Positions 18,565-28,120 of a DNA stretch of 64,000 bases are shown one piece after another. Within the stretch, counting starts at the first letter, position 1. Each line of letters starts with the position of its first letter. Both the position numbers and the translations under genes were made by a program. Origin of the DNA: JAGNXB01 sp942490895 (GTDB lineage: Bacteria > Bacteroidota > Bacteroidia > Chitinophagales > Saprospiraceae). The notes under the pieces were generated by a model. That model searched no databases. It saw only the letters and a program-made list of their open reading frames with translations, and had not been told where the DNA came from. The stretch spans positions 248,001-312,000 of the forward strand of contig CALNZC010000029.1 of NCBI GenBank assembly GCA_942490895.1. Direction: 5' to 3'.

Positions 18565-20739
18565 TCATTCGTGGATATCCGGTCTCAGACTTCGGTCCAG
18601 AAAATTCGTCATTTTGGTGTACAGGTGCAAGCGGGCGTTTCCCTTTGCCATACTGTGGGCCTGGTTGATATAGATGTACGTGTCAAATTGCTTGTTGGCA
18701 TCTACGAGGACTTTGGACAATTCGGCCGTATTCTGAAAATGAACATTATCGTCCGCAAATCCATGCACCAGCAGGAAATCCCCTTGCAGTTGATCTGCAA
18801 AATAAACGGGTGAATTCTCTGCATAACCATTGGCATTCGTCTCCTCTGTTTGCATGTACCGTTCCGTAAAGATCGCATCATACCATTTCCAATTCGTGAC
18901 AGGAGCAACAGAGATCCCTGCCCGAAATAGATCATGGCCTTTAAAGAGACACAAGGCGGAGAGAAATCCACCATAACTCCATCCATAAATTCCAATGCGG
19001 TCTGCATCGATATAAGGCAAATCACCCAGGTAACGCGCAGCAGCCATCTGATCAATGGTTTCATAATGCCCTAACTGCAGCGTTGTCATTTTTTTAAACG
19101 CCTCACCTCTTGCACCACTGCCCCGACCATCCACAGCTGCGATGACCATCCCCTGAGCAGCCAAATATTGAAACCACCAGTATTTCTGACCCATCCAGTT
19201 ATTAGTGACTTCCTGTCTGCCTGGCCCTCCGTAAACAAACATGAGCAAGGGATATGTTTTTTCGGGATCAAATTGAGGTGGCTGGATCATCCACCCATTC
19301 AACATGGTTTTATCTGGTCCTTCAAATGAAAAGAAATTCGCAGGTTGGACACCATGTAATTTCTGTTCTTTCTGAATCGCGCCATTTGATTCAATTTGTC
19401 GAATATAGGCACCATCTCTATCCAGAATGGTATAGCTTGGCGGGGTATTAATTGTAGTTACTTGATGAACCAGCACATCAAAGTTGGTAGACAATTGAAC
19501 TGTTTGAAAGCCTTGATCTGATGGGAGAACAGTGATGTCCCCATTTTTTATGGCTACCCGGCAAACCTCCCGGTCAATGGGTGAATTTCGGGCAGACTGA
19601 AACCAGACTTCACCTCTTGTTTCATCAACACCATAAAAATCAGTGACCTCCCAATTTCCCCTGGTCAATTGTCTGACCAACTGGCCCTGCATGTCATAGA
19701 GGTAGATATGATTCCATCCATCCATTTCACTCGTCCAGATGAAATGTTGGCCACCCGAAAGAAATCGCAAATGATCATGCAGGTTAATGTACTGTCTATT
19801 TATTTCTGTGAGCAGGATGCGGGATGTTCCACTTTCCACATCAAAGAGGAGCAGATCGAGATGGTTCTGCTTCCGGTTCATACGTGTGACACAGAGTTGT
19901 TTTGCATCGGTTGTAAAAACAATCCGGGGGATATATTGATCCACCTGCTCCCCCAGATCCAGGGAAAGATGTTGACCGCTTGCCAGATCGTATACATTTA
20001 TACCCACCCGGGCAACTTTCTGACCCACTTTGGGGTATTTAAATTGACTCCAGTCCGGATAAACCTCATCGTGATAAAGGGTCATCGTAAATTCAGGCAC
20101 TTCCGATTCATCAAATCGGAAATAGGCTATTCGGGTACCATCTGGTGACCACTCATATCCGCGTACCAGCCGAAACTCTTCTTCGTAGACCCAGTCGGAC
20201 GAACCATTAATGACCTCCCCTGCTACCCCATCGTTTGTGACCTGGATCTCATGCCCTAATCGGTAATCACTGATCCATACATTATTGTCCCGTACAAAAG
20301 CAACCTGTGTCCCATCTGGTGAAAATGTCGCATGCATTTGTTTTCCTTCCTTGGAAACTGCATAGATGGCCTTGGCCTGCCTGTCCCAAATAAAAAAATT
20401 GGACCGCCGGGAACGTCGATAAATCTGTTCCTGATCTGTTTCCAAAAGAAGGAATTGTTCATCCTGACTGAATTGGTAGGATTGAATACGCATGTGATAC
20501 CCACCACTGTAAATGATCTCCTCCTCTTTACCCGTAACCAGGTCATATTTAAAAATGGTATTGCCAACAAGGCGTGTATACTGGCGACTGTTTTTAAGGA
20601 AATTAAACTGGCCAGCGCCATCCGGGATCAACCTGCTGGAGGCCCAGATCTTCTCCAGAGTAAGCGATTGCTGTGCTGAAAGAATTCCAGACGTACAAAG
20701 GAGAAAAGCAAAGGAAAGCGAAATCAAACGGAAAATCAT
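18565..20739 (-). CDS. Secreted S9B dipeptidyl-peptidase IV-like serine peptidase
   Basis: 724 residues from the ATG at 20739, chosen because it opens a clean signal peptide (ending LSAQQ); the open frame continues upstream but only with a poor N-terminus. The N-terminal two thirds form the DPP IV-type beta-propeller (YEEEFRLVRGYEWSPDGTRIAY holds the Glu pair that binds the substrate amino terminus). The C-terminal alpha/beta hydrolase has GWSYGG (S588), Asp in GFADDN (D663) and His in QAHSM (H695). It releases X-Pro dipeptides from peptides in the periplasm or outside. It lies 85 bases downstream of the large CHU_C gene on the same strand. Confidence 0.93.
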   Translation of the reverse strand: MIFRLISLSFAFLLCTSGILSAQQSLTLEKIWASSRLIPDGAGQFNFLKNSRQYTRLVGNTIFKYDLVTGKEEEIIYSGGYHMRIQSYQFSQDEQFLLLETDQEQIYRRSRRSNFFIWDRQAKAIYAVSKEGKQMHATFSPDGTQVAFVRDNNVWISDYRLGHEIQVTNDGVAGEVINGSSDWVYEEEFRLVRGYEWSPDGTRIAYFRFDESEVPEFTMTLYHDEVYPDWSQFKYPKVGQKVARVGINVYDLASGQHLSLDLGEQVDQYIPRIVFTTDAKQLCVTRMNRKQNHLDLLLFDVESGTSRILLTEINRQYINLHDHLRFLSGGQHFIWTSEMDGWNHIYLYDMQGQLVRQLTRGNWEVTDFYGVDETRGEVWFQSARNSPIDREVCRVAIKNGDITVLPSDQGFQTVQLSTNFDVLVHQVTTINTPPSYTILDRDGAYIRQIESNGAIQKEQKLHGVQPANFFSFEGPDKTMLNGWMIQPPQFDPEKTYPLLMFVYGGPGRQEVTNNWMGQKYWWFQYLAAQGMVIAAVDGRGSGARGEAFKKMTTLQLGHYETIDQMAAARYLGDLPYIDADRIGIYGWSYGGFLSALCLFKGHDLFRAGISVAPVTNWKWYDAIFTERYMQTEETNANGYAENSPVYFADQLQGDFLLVHGFADDNVHFQNTAELSKVLVDANKQFDTYIYINQAHSMAKGNARLHLYTKMTNFLDRSLRPDIHE

Positions 20740-20824
20740 GAATGGCGGGGATTGGTGTCGATGAATAGAACATGCTGACAGGAGTCTGGATTGTGCTCTG
20801 CAATCACTTCTGTACAAGATCACC

Positions 20825-23800
20825 CTACTTTGCCAATTGCACATCCCCTTTGAAGAGGCGTCGCTGGTCATTGATAAACTCCACTTCTACGACATAGACA
20901 AAAACGGCAGGGTCCATCGGCTCACCCCGATAGGTCCCATCCCAGCCCCAATTGGTTTGATTGACCGGAATATCCGTTGTTCGGAAAATGGCATTTCCCC
21001 AACGATCATAAATGCGCAATTCAACGATTCGCTTGACTTTTTCGGGATCGGCAAATGCGGTAAATCCATCATTGATCCCATTCCCATCCGGATGAAAAAC
21101 ACTGGGAATAAAGACATCCACTTCCAGCGCGACATCAATGCGAATAGTGGCGACCACTTCGCACCCGTTTTTATCAATCATGGTCAGTTGATAGGTAGTC
21201 GTTTCCAGAGGCGAGGCCACTGGATTCAGACAATCATCACAACTTAAACCGGTTCCGGGGGTCCATTCGATGGACAGAATATCCTGGAGGGGGATATTGA
21301 CTGTGGCGAGGATGGGAACACTCTCACCATAGGCCAGTTCGACGCTGACATCCAATAATATTGCCGGCAAAGTGTAGGCGATCATACTGGTATCTACTCG
21401 TAAAACACATCCCGTGGCATCCTTGATCATCAGGGTATATTGCCCGGCAGGTGCGGGATCGAGGGTTGTCTGGGATCCGTAGGTATTCCCACCATCAAAC
21501 GAATATTGAATGGGAAGGACGCCACCGACCACGGGGCCAAAGGCCAGTGCACCGGAAGGGTCCTGACAGTTGGGTGGAATGGCCAACACGGTCATCTCTT
21601 CCGGAGCAGGAATACGCACCACTTCTACCGAGTCCGTGGCCACACATCCATTCAACGGGTTGACAGCGGTCAAGTTGTACCAACCCTCGGTCACTGTGGA
21701 GATTTGCAATTGCCCGGGTTGAAGGATCGGGGATCCGTTGGTATTTGTCCAATTTGTGGTACATCCGGAGCAATTCGATAAACTGCCCACAAGGGTTGAG
21801 GTCGTGTCAAGACAGGTCAGCAGGGTTGTTGGACCTGCATCCACAACGGGTGTTTCTACATTTTGGATGATGACTACCTCCTCTTGGGTGGTACAACCAT
21901 TCGTGATATTGGTCACCAGAAGGGAATACATACCTGGAGTCTGTACAAACAGGCTATCCTCGTTCCCTGAGGATATGGTTTGCCCGGCTCCATCCAGCCA
22001 TGAAAGACTCCATTCTGAAGGTGATTGTACCAGAGTGTGGATCCATTGGCCAGTGAGAAGACAAGTCAACAATTCGGGGTCGCTGATCGCAGTCACAGGC
22101 GGTACCTGATCGACTTCCACATCGGTCTCCACCTGGGTTGAACATCCGTTGGCAGGATTGGTGACCAATAGTAGATACTTCCCCTCCTGGTCGATTTGAA
22201 TACTTGGATTGGAGGGGTCCGTCACTATATTTCCGGAGAGGCTTGTCCAGCTAAACTGGAGGTTGTTGCCATTAGTGGCCTGGGACACAAGGGTGATCGT
22301 TGTATCGATACAGGTCAGCTTGGAGGCCGGCTCGATCAATGCAGAAGGGGGGAGTTGATCTGCAAGCACGACAACCGTATCCGATCGGACACATTGGTTT
22401 AGGGTTTGGGTTAACTGGAGAATGTACTGCCCCGGTTGATTGACCACCAAACCCTGTGAGAGGTCGGCCATCAGACTGCCTGTCGGGCTCCACCATGTTC
22501 CACTGTAATTGGACCCCTGACTAGTCCCCACAATCCCGATGATCTGGCTAGTGTCCAGGCAGGTCAGTGGTGGTGGTGGCTGTAAGGTAACGATGGGGAC
22601 ATCCGGATCTGAAGCCACCAAAATGGTATCCTGGAAAATGCAACCCAGCGAATCACGAATGACCACTGGATAGGACCCCGCCCACAACGAATCCATTCCA
22701 AATGTCGTGTTGAAAGTCAAGCCGTCATCATAGGAAATTTCATAGGGCTGGAATCCACCCGAAATCGATGTGATCTGAAAGGAGCCTGCGGGAATTTCAG
22801 GGCACGTGACCGGAGTCGTCAGGGTGGTCAGATCCATCGGCTCCGGAATGACAATTTGCAGGGAGGTATCCCAGAGGAATTCGCCACAAAACTCACGATA
22901 GGCAACTGCAAAATAAGTCCCCGGCTTTACACCTGTCAGCAGGGAATCCGATGATTGCAGAAGGGGGATATTATTTTTGTGCCAGACCACAGAATCTGTA
23001 TTCTCCAGATTTTCCAGGAGAAGCGTGTCGCCGCAAGTGGAATTGATAGTGATGGCAATTTTAGGTCGTATCACTTTGTCAAATCCAGAAAAATAACCGG
23101 CCCAACCGGCATAGTTATTTCGACCAAATACGCCAATCTGCAGGGCCCCGTCACTGTCGACCCGAACGGATCCGGTCAAGTTCGGGGCTTTATAGGTGAC
23201 ATAGCCTGGATTTCCGGTGACCGGTTTGAACAACAAAGGATTCAGTGGAACACCATTCAGTTGGACCGTTTTACCGGCCTCCGCCAGGATCAGAAGTTTC
23301 CCTTCATAGGTGGTATTTCCGATCTTGTCGATGTCCATGATGTGGTTAATACTGGACTCATCTGAACATCTTAATGGTGGTACAAAATTCAAACCACCTG
23401 TCGGTTCGAAATTTGCCCCACCCAACATCTGATAGGTATAAACTGGTTGGGTCGCCCGGATATAGAGATTTTCCGCAGCTGTATAATTGCTTTCAGGAAT
23501 CCGCACATATTCACCGGCATCCAGCAGGGCATAGGGCACTGGATTGTCATTCAGATAAACTTCCGTGCTATCTACTGTTGCAATGACGATAGGTGTTTCC
23601 AGGCCGTCATGGCCATCACCGCGGATGGTGACATATTCCTTCCCTACCTGCTCTACGGGAACGATCTGATCGATACCGATGTCCTTGAAATTATAGTTGA
23701 ACGGAGACCCCAGCCAGGTACCACAATTCACGACGACCGGTTGATTGGATTCGACCAGACAGCCCATCAACCCGTTTTCATTTTCGATCGGTTTGTTCTG

Positions 23801-24481
23801 ATCGACATACACGCTGGCGACATAACATTGGCCGGCTTGTAGAGTGACCTGGTAAGAGCCGGAAGGATAGACCAGACCAGCAGTTGTTTCTAATCCAATG
23901 CCCTCTGTGAATCCCGAGACAGTGACTAATGTATTGGCCCGGGTAGCCATGATGCTGAAAAAATTGGATCGATTTCCTGTATTGAAACCGTTCACGATCG
24001 AGTTAAACACGTGACCAATCCGGAAGGAATTGCCAAGCGCAGCTGTTCCTTTTGCGGTCAGCGAACCGGCCTGGTCGGTCGTTCGACTGCGAAAATTGGC
24101 ATAGAAGAGCTGGGGTGCAGACAATTTGATGCCCTTGTTATCAAGGGGTTGATGAAGCTGGTTGATGCGTGTCAGAGTGACGAGGTTGTCGACTGGAAAA
24201 GCATCGCCATTTCCGATATAGATGCGCTGGGGTGTGCTGTTCGAAAGGAGAATTGTCGACAAGGTTGCACCCGTGCCATCGACAATAGTGCCCCCGGTTC
24301 CTGTGGAGATGGTCACCAAAAATGGAACTGGTTCGGGAGTGGTCAGATAGAGATACTGTTGGCCACGTGTATCCCGGGCATGGAAGGGAGGTATCCAATG
24401 GATACTATCCAACTGGGCCTGCAATTGAGGAGCAGGCAATAAGAATAGAAAGAGAAGGGCCGGAAAGGTCCACTTCCGCAT
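20825..24481 (-). CDS. Giant T9SS type B surface protein with IgGFc-binding-like N-terminal region
   Basis: 1,218 residues from the ATG at 24481 (signal peptide ending LQAQ). Residues about 60-480 resemble the IgGFc-binding N-terminal domain common in secreted Bacteroidota proteins (FRIGHVFNSIVNGF, GLETPIVIATVDSTEVYLND, YQMLGG). Residues about 490-1,110 contain several 80-90-residue Ig/SprB-like repeats, recognisable by recurring TCxDT and NPxNGC motifs. The C-terminal 90 residues are the CHU_C sorting domain (IPSVFHPDGNGINDGF, IYDRWGNAIF, WGWDGTYRGEPMDP). This is a probable adhesin exported by T9SS. The immunoglobulin-related domain name is historical and does not show antibody binding here. 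Confidence 0.9.
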   Translation of the reverse strand: MRKWTFPALLFLFLLPAPQLQAQLDSIHWIPPFHARDTRGQQYLYLTTPEPVPFLVTISTGTGGTIVDGTGATLSTILLSNSTPQRIYIGNGDAFPVDNLVTLTRINQLHQPLDNKGIKLSAPQLFYANFRSRTTDQAGSLTAKGTAALGNSFRIGHVFNSIVNGFNTGNRSNFFSIMATRANTLVTVSGFTEGIGLETTAGLVYPSGSYQVTLQAGQCYVASVYVDQNKPIENENGLMGCLVESNQPVVVNCGTWLGSPFNYNFKDIGIDQIVPVEQVGKEYVTIRGDGHDGLETPIVIATVDSTEVYLNDNPVPYALLDAGEYVRIPESNYTAAENLYIRATQPVYTYQMLGGANFEPTGGLNFVPPLRCSDESSINHIMDIDKIGNTTYEGKLLILAEAGKTVQLNGVPLNPLLFKPVTGNPGYVTYKAPNLTGSVRVDSDGALQIGVFGRNNYAGWAGYFSGFDKVIRPKIAITINSTCGDTLLLENLENTDSVVWHKNNIPLLQSSDSLLTGVKPGTYFAVAYREFCGEFLWDTSLQIVIPEPMDLTTLTTPVTCPEIPAGSFQITSISGGFQPYEISYDDGLTFNTTFGMDSLWAGSYPVVIRDSLGCIFQDTILVASDPDVPIVTLQPPPPLTCLDTSQIIGIVGTSQGSNYSGTWWSPTGSLMADLSQGLVVNQPGQYILQLTQTLNQCVRSDTVVVLADQLPPSALIEPASKLTCIDTTITLVSQATNGNNLQFSWTSLSGNIVTDPSNPSIQIDQEGKYLLLVTNPANGCSTQVETDVEVDQVPPVTAISDPELLTCLLTGQWIHTLVQSPSEWSLSWLDGAGQTISSGNEDSLFVQTPGMYSLLVTNITNGCTTQEEVVIIQNVETPVVDAGPTTLLTCLDTTSTLVGSLSNCSGCTTNWTNTNGSPILQPGQLQISTVTEGWYNLTAVNPLNGCVATDSVEVVRIPAPEEMTVLAIPPNCQDPSGALAFGPVVGGVLPIQYSFDGGNTYGSQTTLDPAPAGQYTLMIKDATGCVLRVDTSMIAYTLPAILLDVSVELAYGESVPILATVNIPLQDILSIEWTPGTGLSCDDCLNPVASPLETTTYQLTMIDKNGCEVVATIRIDVALEVDVFIPSVFHPDGNGINDGFTAFADPEKVKRIVELRIYDRWGNAIFRTTDIPVNQTNWGWDGTYRGEPMDPAVFVYVVEVEFINDQRRLFKGDVQLAK

Positions 24482-24583
24482 AGGGCGTTGATGATTTGAA
24501 ATGCAGTTGAAAGTACGGGTTTTTTCAATGCCCTGCGGATACCCTTTCAAAAATTGAAGCAACCTGCTGTTTCAAAATGAAAA

Positions 24584-24611
24584 TCACCCGATCGGAAAAC
24601 CGACCGGGTGA
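24584..24611 (-). terminator. Intrinsic terminator of the lipoprotein gene
   Basis: On the minus strand, a 12-bp stem with one mismatch and an AAAA/TTTT loop is followed by TTTTCATTTT. It lies 33 bases after the stop at 24645. Confidence 0.8.
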
Positions 24612-24644
24612 CAACAACCCTTCACTTTCACATCACGAAGTGCT

Positions 24645-25832
24645 CTAGAGGATAAATAACTTGCGATGCTCTCTGGCTTGCCGACCCACCTCCTGTCTGA
24701 AGAGATCAGCGGCATCAGCCAAAATATTCTGTTCGTCCGGATAGGGCACCGGGTGGTTCTTTAATCGCTTGACCGTCTTATGGTCCAGAGCGCGTTTGTC
24801 GCCCTGAAACCAGACACTTTCCGCTCTGAACTGAGTTTCTGCTGCCACCGGGATACGCCGCAGGACACGACCTGTTCGCAAATCCCGGACCTCCATCATG
24901 CCTTCCAGGCGAGCCGCCTTAAACTGCCGTGTTTCAAATACCTCGGCCCACACTTCCTTATACACGGTGATCTTGATGTCATTGCCATTGGAATCCTTCC
25001 GCACATTTCCGCGGTCATCCAGGGCGTAACGGAATCCGTCTTCAACAGAATTCCGTTCTTTCCATTTGCGTTCCTCGATCCCATCCGGACTCACATCGAC
25101 ATCCATCAGGACGATAATGGTTTCCAGGTCGCAATCACGGCAAGGTGCTCCATCCGGAAGGATGCGTAGCCACCGGTGATCCACAGAAGAAGTAAAGGTT
25201 TCCTCCAGCTGCAATCGGTAACCGCCAGGTAAAAAAGCCCGAGCCTGGTTGTCGATCTGCAATCGCATCAAGCTATAACTCAAGGTTTCAGCCCGGTCCT
25301 GCAGTCGCCGGGTATTTGCATCTCCCGGTCTGTAAAAAAGACTCTTGTCAAAATGCCCGTAGGCTTCCCGTGCTGCTTTTTTATCGCCTAGTTCGGCCAA
25401 TTCCAGGGCCTGTTCACCCAGGACGATACGCCGATCAGCCGCTTTGATGCGCGCTTGTGGGATCAGGTCGCGAAGGGGATACAATCGCAAGGAGACCTGC
25501 TGACCACTACGGGGGTAAGTGATGGGCAGATATGGCTTGACCCATTCCTGGCGATCGTCGATACGATCAGCCACACTGAGCAAGTCTTCCCAACGGTCAG
25601 GTGAAGGACTGCTCAACAGTTTCTCCAGTTGGTTGATATCCCTGGTGTTCATTTGATTGAAGGCCAGTTCGAGCGTCCGTATATCACCCTCCTCAGCCTT
25701 GCCCTTCCGGACTAATTCCAGAGCCTCCTCTACGGCTTTGGTGTATTTGCCTTTTTCATAAAATCGTTGTGGTGACGCGCAAGCGCCCAGCAAGAGGATC
25801 AACAGGACGGGGTAGATGTAAAGCGTCTTCAT
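24645..25832 (-). CDS. Lipoprotein with N-terminal helical (TPR-like) region
   Basis: 395 residues from the ATG at 25832, chosen for its lipoprotein signal (LLLGAC, Cys at 18). Residues 20-190 are helix-rich, with short alternating pairs that look TPR-like (FYEKGKYTKAVEEALELVRKGKAEEG). Residues 200-390 are a beta-rich region with CRDC, a metal- or disulfide-type cysteine pair, and conserved-looking IPVAAETQFRAESVWFQGDKRAL. I do not recognise a named family. It is a single gene with its own terminator, divergent from the M49 peptidase gene. Confidence 0.8.
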   Translation of the reverse strand: MKTLYIYPVLLILLLGACASPQRFYEKGKYTKAVEEALELVRKGKAEEGDIRTLELAFNQMNTRDINQLEKLLSSPSPDRWEDLLSVADRIDDRQEWVKPYLPITYPRSGQQVSLRLYPLRDLIPQARIKAADRRIVLGEQALELAELGDKKAAREAYGHFDKSLFYRPGDANTRRLQDRAETLSYSLMRLQIDNQARAFLPGGYRLQLEETFTSSVDHRWLRILPDGAPCRDCDLETIIVLMDVDVSPDGIEERKWKERNSVEDGFRYALDDRGNVRKDSNGNDIKITVYKEVWAEVFETRQFKAARLEGMMEVRDLRTGRVLRRIPVAAETQFRAESVWFQGDKRALDHKTVKRLKNHPVPYPDEQNILADAADLFRQEVGRQAREHRKLFIL

Positions 25833-25981
25833 AATCAGGTCTTTCTTAGTAGACGAAAGTAATAGGAACTCCGGTCTTATCACGCCGTTAAGGGTTTGCA
25901 TCAAGGTGTTAAGGAAAAGGAAATGACGGGCAGATGACATGAACACTTGTCGTCAGGCGCGGTGTCAACCTTCATTCTAAC

Positions 25982-25989
25982 TATCTTTG
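25982..25989 (+). promoter_or_regulatory. Candidate -7 box of the M49-like peptidase gene
   Basis: TATCTTTG, an exact TAnnTTTG match, lies 26 bases before the ATG at 26016, the same spacing as at carB. It supports 26016 as the real start even though the frame is broken downstream. Confidence 0.5.
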
Positions 25990-26015
25990 CGCCCTGATCC
26001 AACGTAAATTTCCAC

Positions 26016-28036
26016 ATGAAACAAAGCATTTACATCCTGTTCTTTTTCTGGCTACAGCCAGTTTTTATCAATGTCAGCAATCTGCCGAAGACACTGATAC
26101 GCTAGCGGCAGAAGCTCCATTTGAGTGGGTAGCGGATACCGTAGCAGATCTTCAAATCCTCCGATATCAGGTCCCCGGTTGGGACAAGTTGTCCCTCCAA
26201 CAAAAAAAGCTGGTCTATTATCTCAACCAGGCCGGTCTGGCGGGAAGGGATATTATCTGGGATCAGAACTACCGGCATAATCTGGCCATTCGCCAGGCAC
26301 TGGAAACAATCGTCGGAAACTATTCAGGTGATCAAAGCACAGCAGATTGGCAACAGTTCATGAGCTACGCCAAACGCGTCTGGTTCTCCAACGGCATTCA
26401 CCACCATTATGGAAACGATAAATTTCTGCCCACCTTTTCAAGGGATTATTTTCAGAACCTGCTGTCCGGAACAGGTGCGACTCTCTCAGAAGAGGCCCTG
26501 TCTGCCATGTTTGATCCGACCCTGGATATGAAGAAAGTCAGCTTGAATGCTGAAGGTGACCTGATCGTTCAATCTGCTTCCAACTTTTATGCTCCTGGAA
26601 TTACCCAGGCGGAAGTAGACGCCTTTTATGCCAAGCGGATCGACAAATCTGAGAAAAGGGCAATCTCTTATGGATTGAATTCTCGCATGGTTCGCGATCA
26701 AAATGGGCAATTATCCGAAGACATCTACAAGGCAGACGGACTCTACGGTCCAGCCATACAAGAGATGATCAAATGGCTGACCCTGGCCGCTGGCGTCGCT
26801 GAAAATGATGCTCAGAAAAAAGCCTTTGACTTGTTGATCCAATATTATCAGACAGGTGACCTCAAAATCTGGGATGAGTATAATATCGCCTGGGCGCAAA
26901 CCACAGAAGGAGACATCGATTATATCAATGGATTTGTCGAGGTCTATAATGATCCGTTAGGTTACCGGGGATCGTTTGAGACGATTGTGCAAATAAAAGA
27001 TTTTGATGCCTCAGAACGAATGCAATTCCTTTCTCAGAATGCACAATGGTTTGAAGACAACAGCACGATTTCGGCAGAACACAAAAAGTCCAACGTAGTT
27101 GGTATTACCTACAATGTGGTCAATGTCGCAGGAGAATCCGGTGATGCATCTCCGTCCACGCCCATAGGGGTGAATCTTCCCAATGCCAACTGGATTCGTG
27201 AACACTTCGGATCCAAGTCGGTCAGTCTGGGGAATATCACCGAAGCCTACGAACAAGCCAGCGGTGAGACTATCCTTCAGGAGTTTGCGCACGATGCTGA
27301 AGAAATTGCCCGTATTAAAGAATTTGGTGCATTAGGAGACAAACTCAGTACGGCCCTCCATGAGGTGATCGGTCATGCCAGCGGCAAGCTGAACCCCGGC
27401 ATAGGGACACCCAAGGAAACCCTGAAAAGTTATGCATCCACTCTGGAAGAAGCACGCGCAGATATTGTGGGCCTCTATTATATTATGGATCCCAAATTGA
27501 TCGAACTGGGACTGATCCCGAGTCTCGAAGTGGGCAAGGCAGAATATGATGGCTATATCAGTAATGGCCTGATGAAGCAACTCCGCAGGATCGAAGTAGG
27601 AAAAGATATCGAGGAAGCGCACATGCGCAACCGTCAGCTGATTGCTGCATGGGTTTTTGAAAAAGGCCAATCGGAGAATGTCATAGAAAAAGTGACACGT
27701 GACGGGAAGACATTCTATAATATTACCGACTACGATAAGCTCCGTGAACTCTTTGGCCAATTGTTACAGGAGATCCAGCGGATCAAATCCGAAGGCGATT
27801 ATCTGGCGGGGAAAGCCCTTGTGGAAAGCTATGGTGTCAAAGTGGATCAGGCACTCCACAAGGAGGTTCTCGACCGTGTAAAGCCATTCAACATTCCGCC
27901 CTATAATGGATTCATTCAGCCTGAATTGGTTCCTGAAATGGACGCCAATGGAGAGATCATCGATGTCAAGGTGACTCAGCCCAAAAATTTCATTCAGCAA
28001 ATGCTGGACTACGGGAAGAAGTACAGTTTTTTATAG
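26016..28036 (+). CDS. Dipeptidyl-peptidase III-like (M49) lipoprotein; frame broken in its signal peptide
   Basis: The main frame (from about 26073) encodes an M49-type zinc peptidase of about 655 mature residues. HEVIGH is at 27359-27376 and EEARAD about 30 residues later, the zinc and catalytic residues of DPP III, which removes dipeptides from peptide N-termini. The only good start, ATG at 26016, encodes MKQSIYILFFFWL and then leaves the frame. Adding one T to the five-T run at 26043-26047 gives a lipoprotein signal ending SFYQC that continues into QQSAED. As it stands, translation must start inside the enzyme (ATG at 26189), without export. It is either a homopolymer error or a real switch. 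Confidence 0.88.
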
Positions 28037-28061
28037 TCATGAAAGTCCCTCCCTGATTTTA

Positions 28062-28091
28062 AAAATGCCCGGTAATACTACCGGGCATTTT
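28062..28091. terminator. Bidirectional terminator between convergent genes
   Basis: A 13-bp perfect stem (28062-28074 with 28079-28091; loop ATAC) has A and T runs at its ends. It lies between the M49 gene (+) and the LRR gene (-) and can serve both. Confidence 0.88.
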
Positions 28092-28120
28092 GATTTTATT
28101 CCGTTGAAATAATTCTTTAG

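Noticed and set aside
20740..20871. Longer N-terminus for the S9 peptidase
   Set aside because: The extra 44 residues precede a clear signal peptide and overlap the end of the upstream CHU_C gene.
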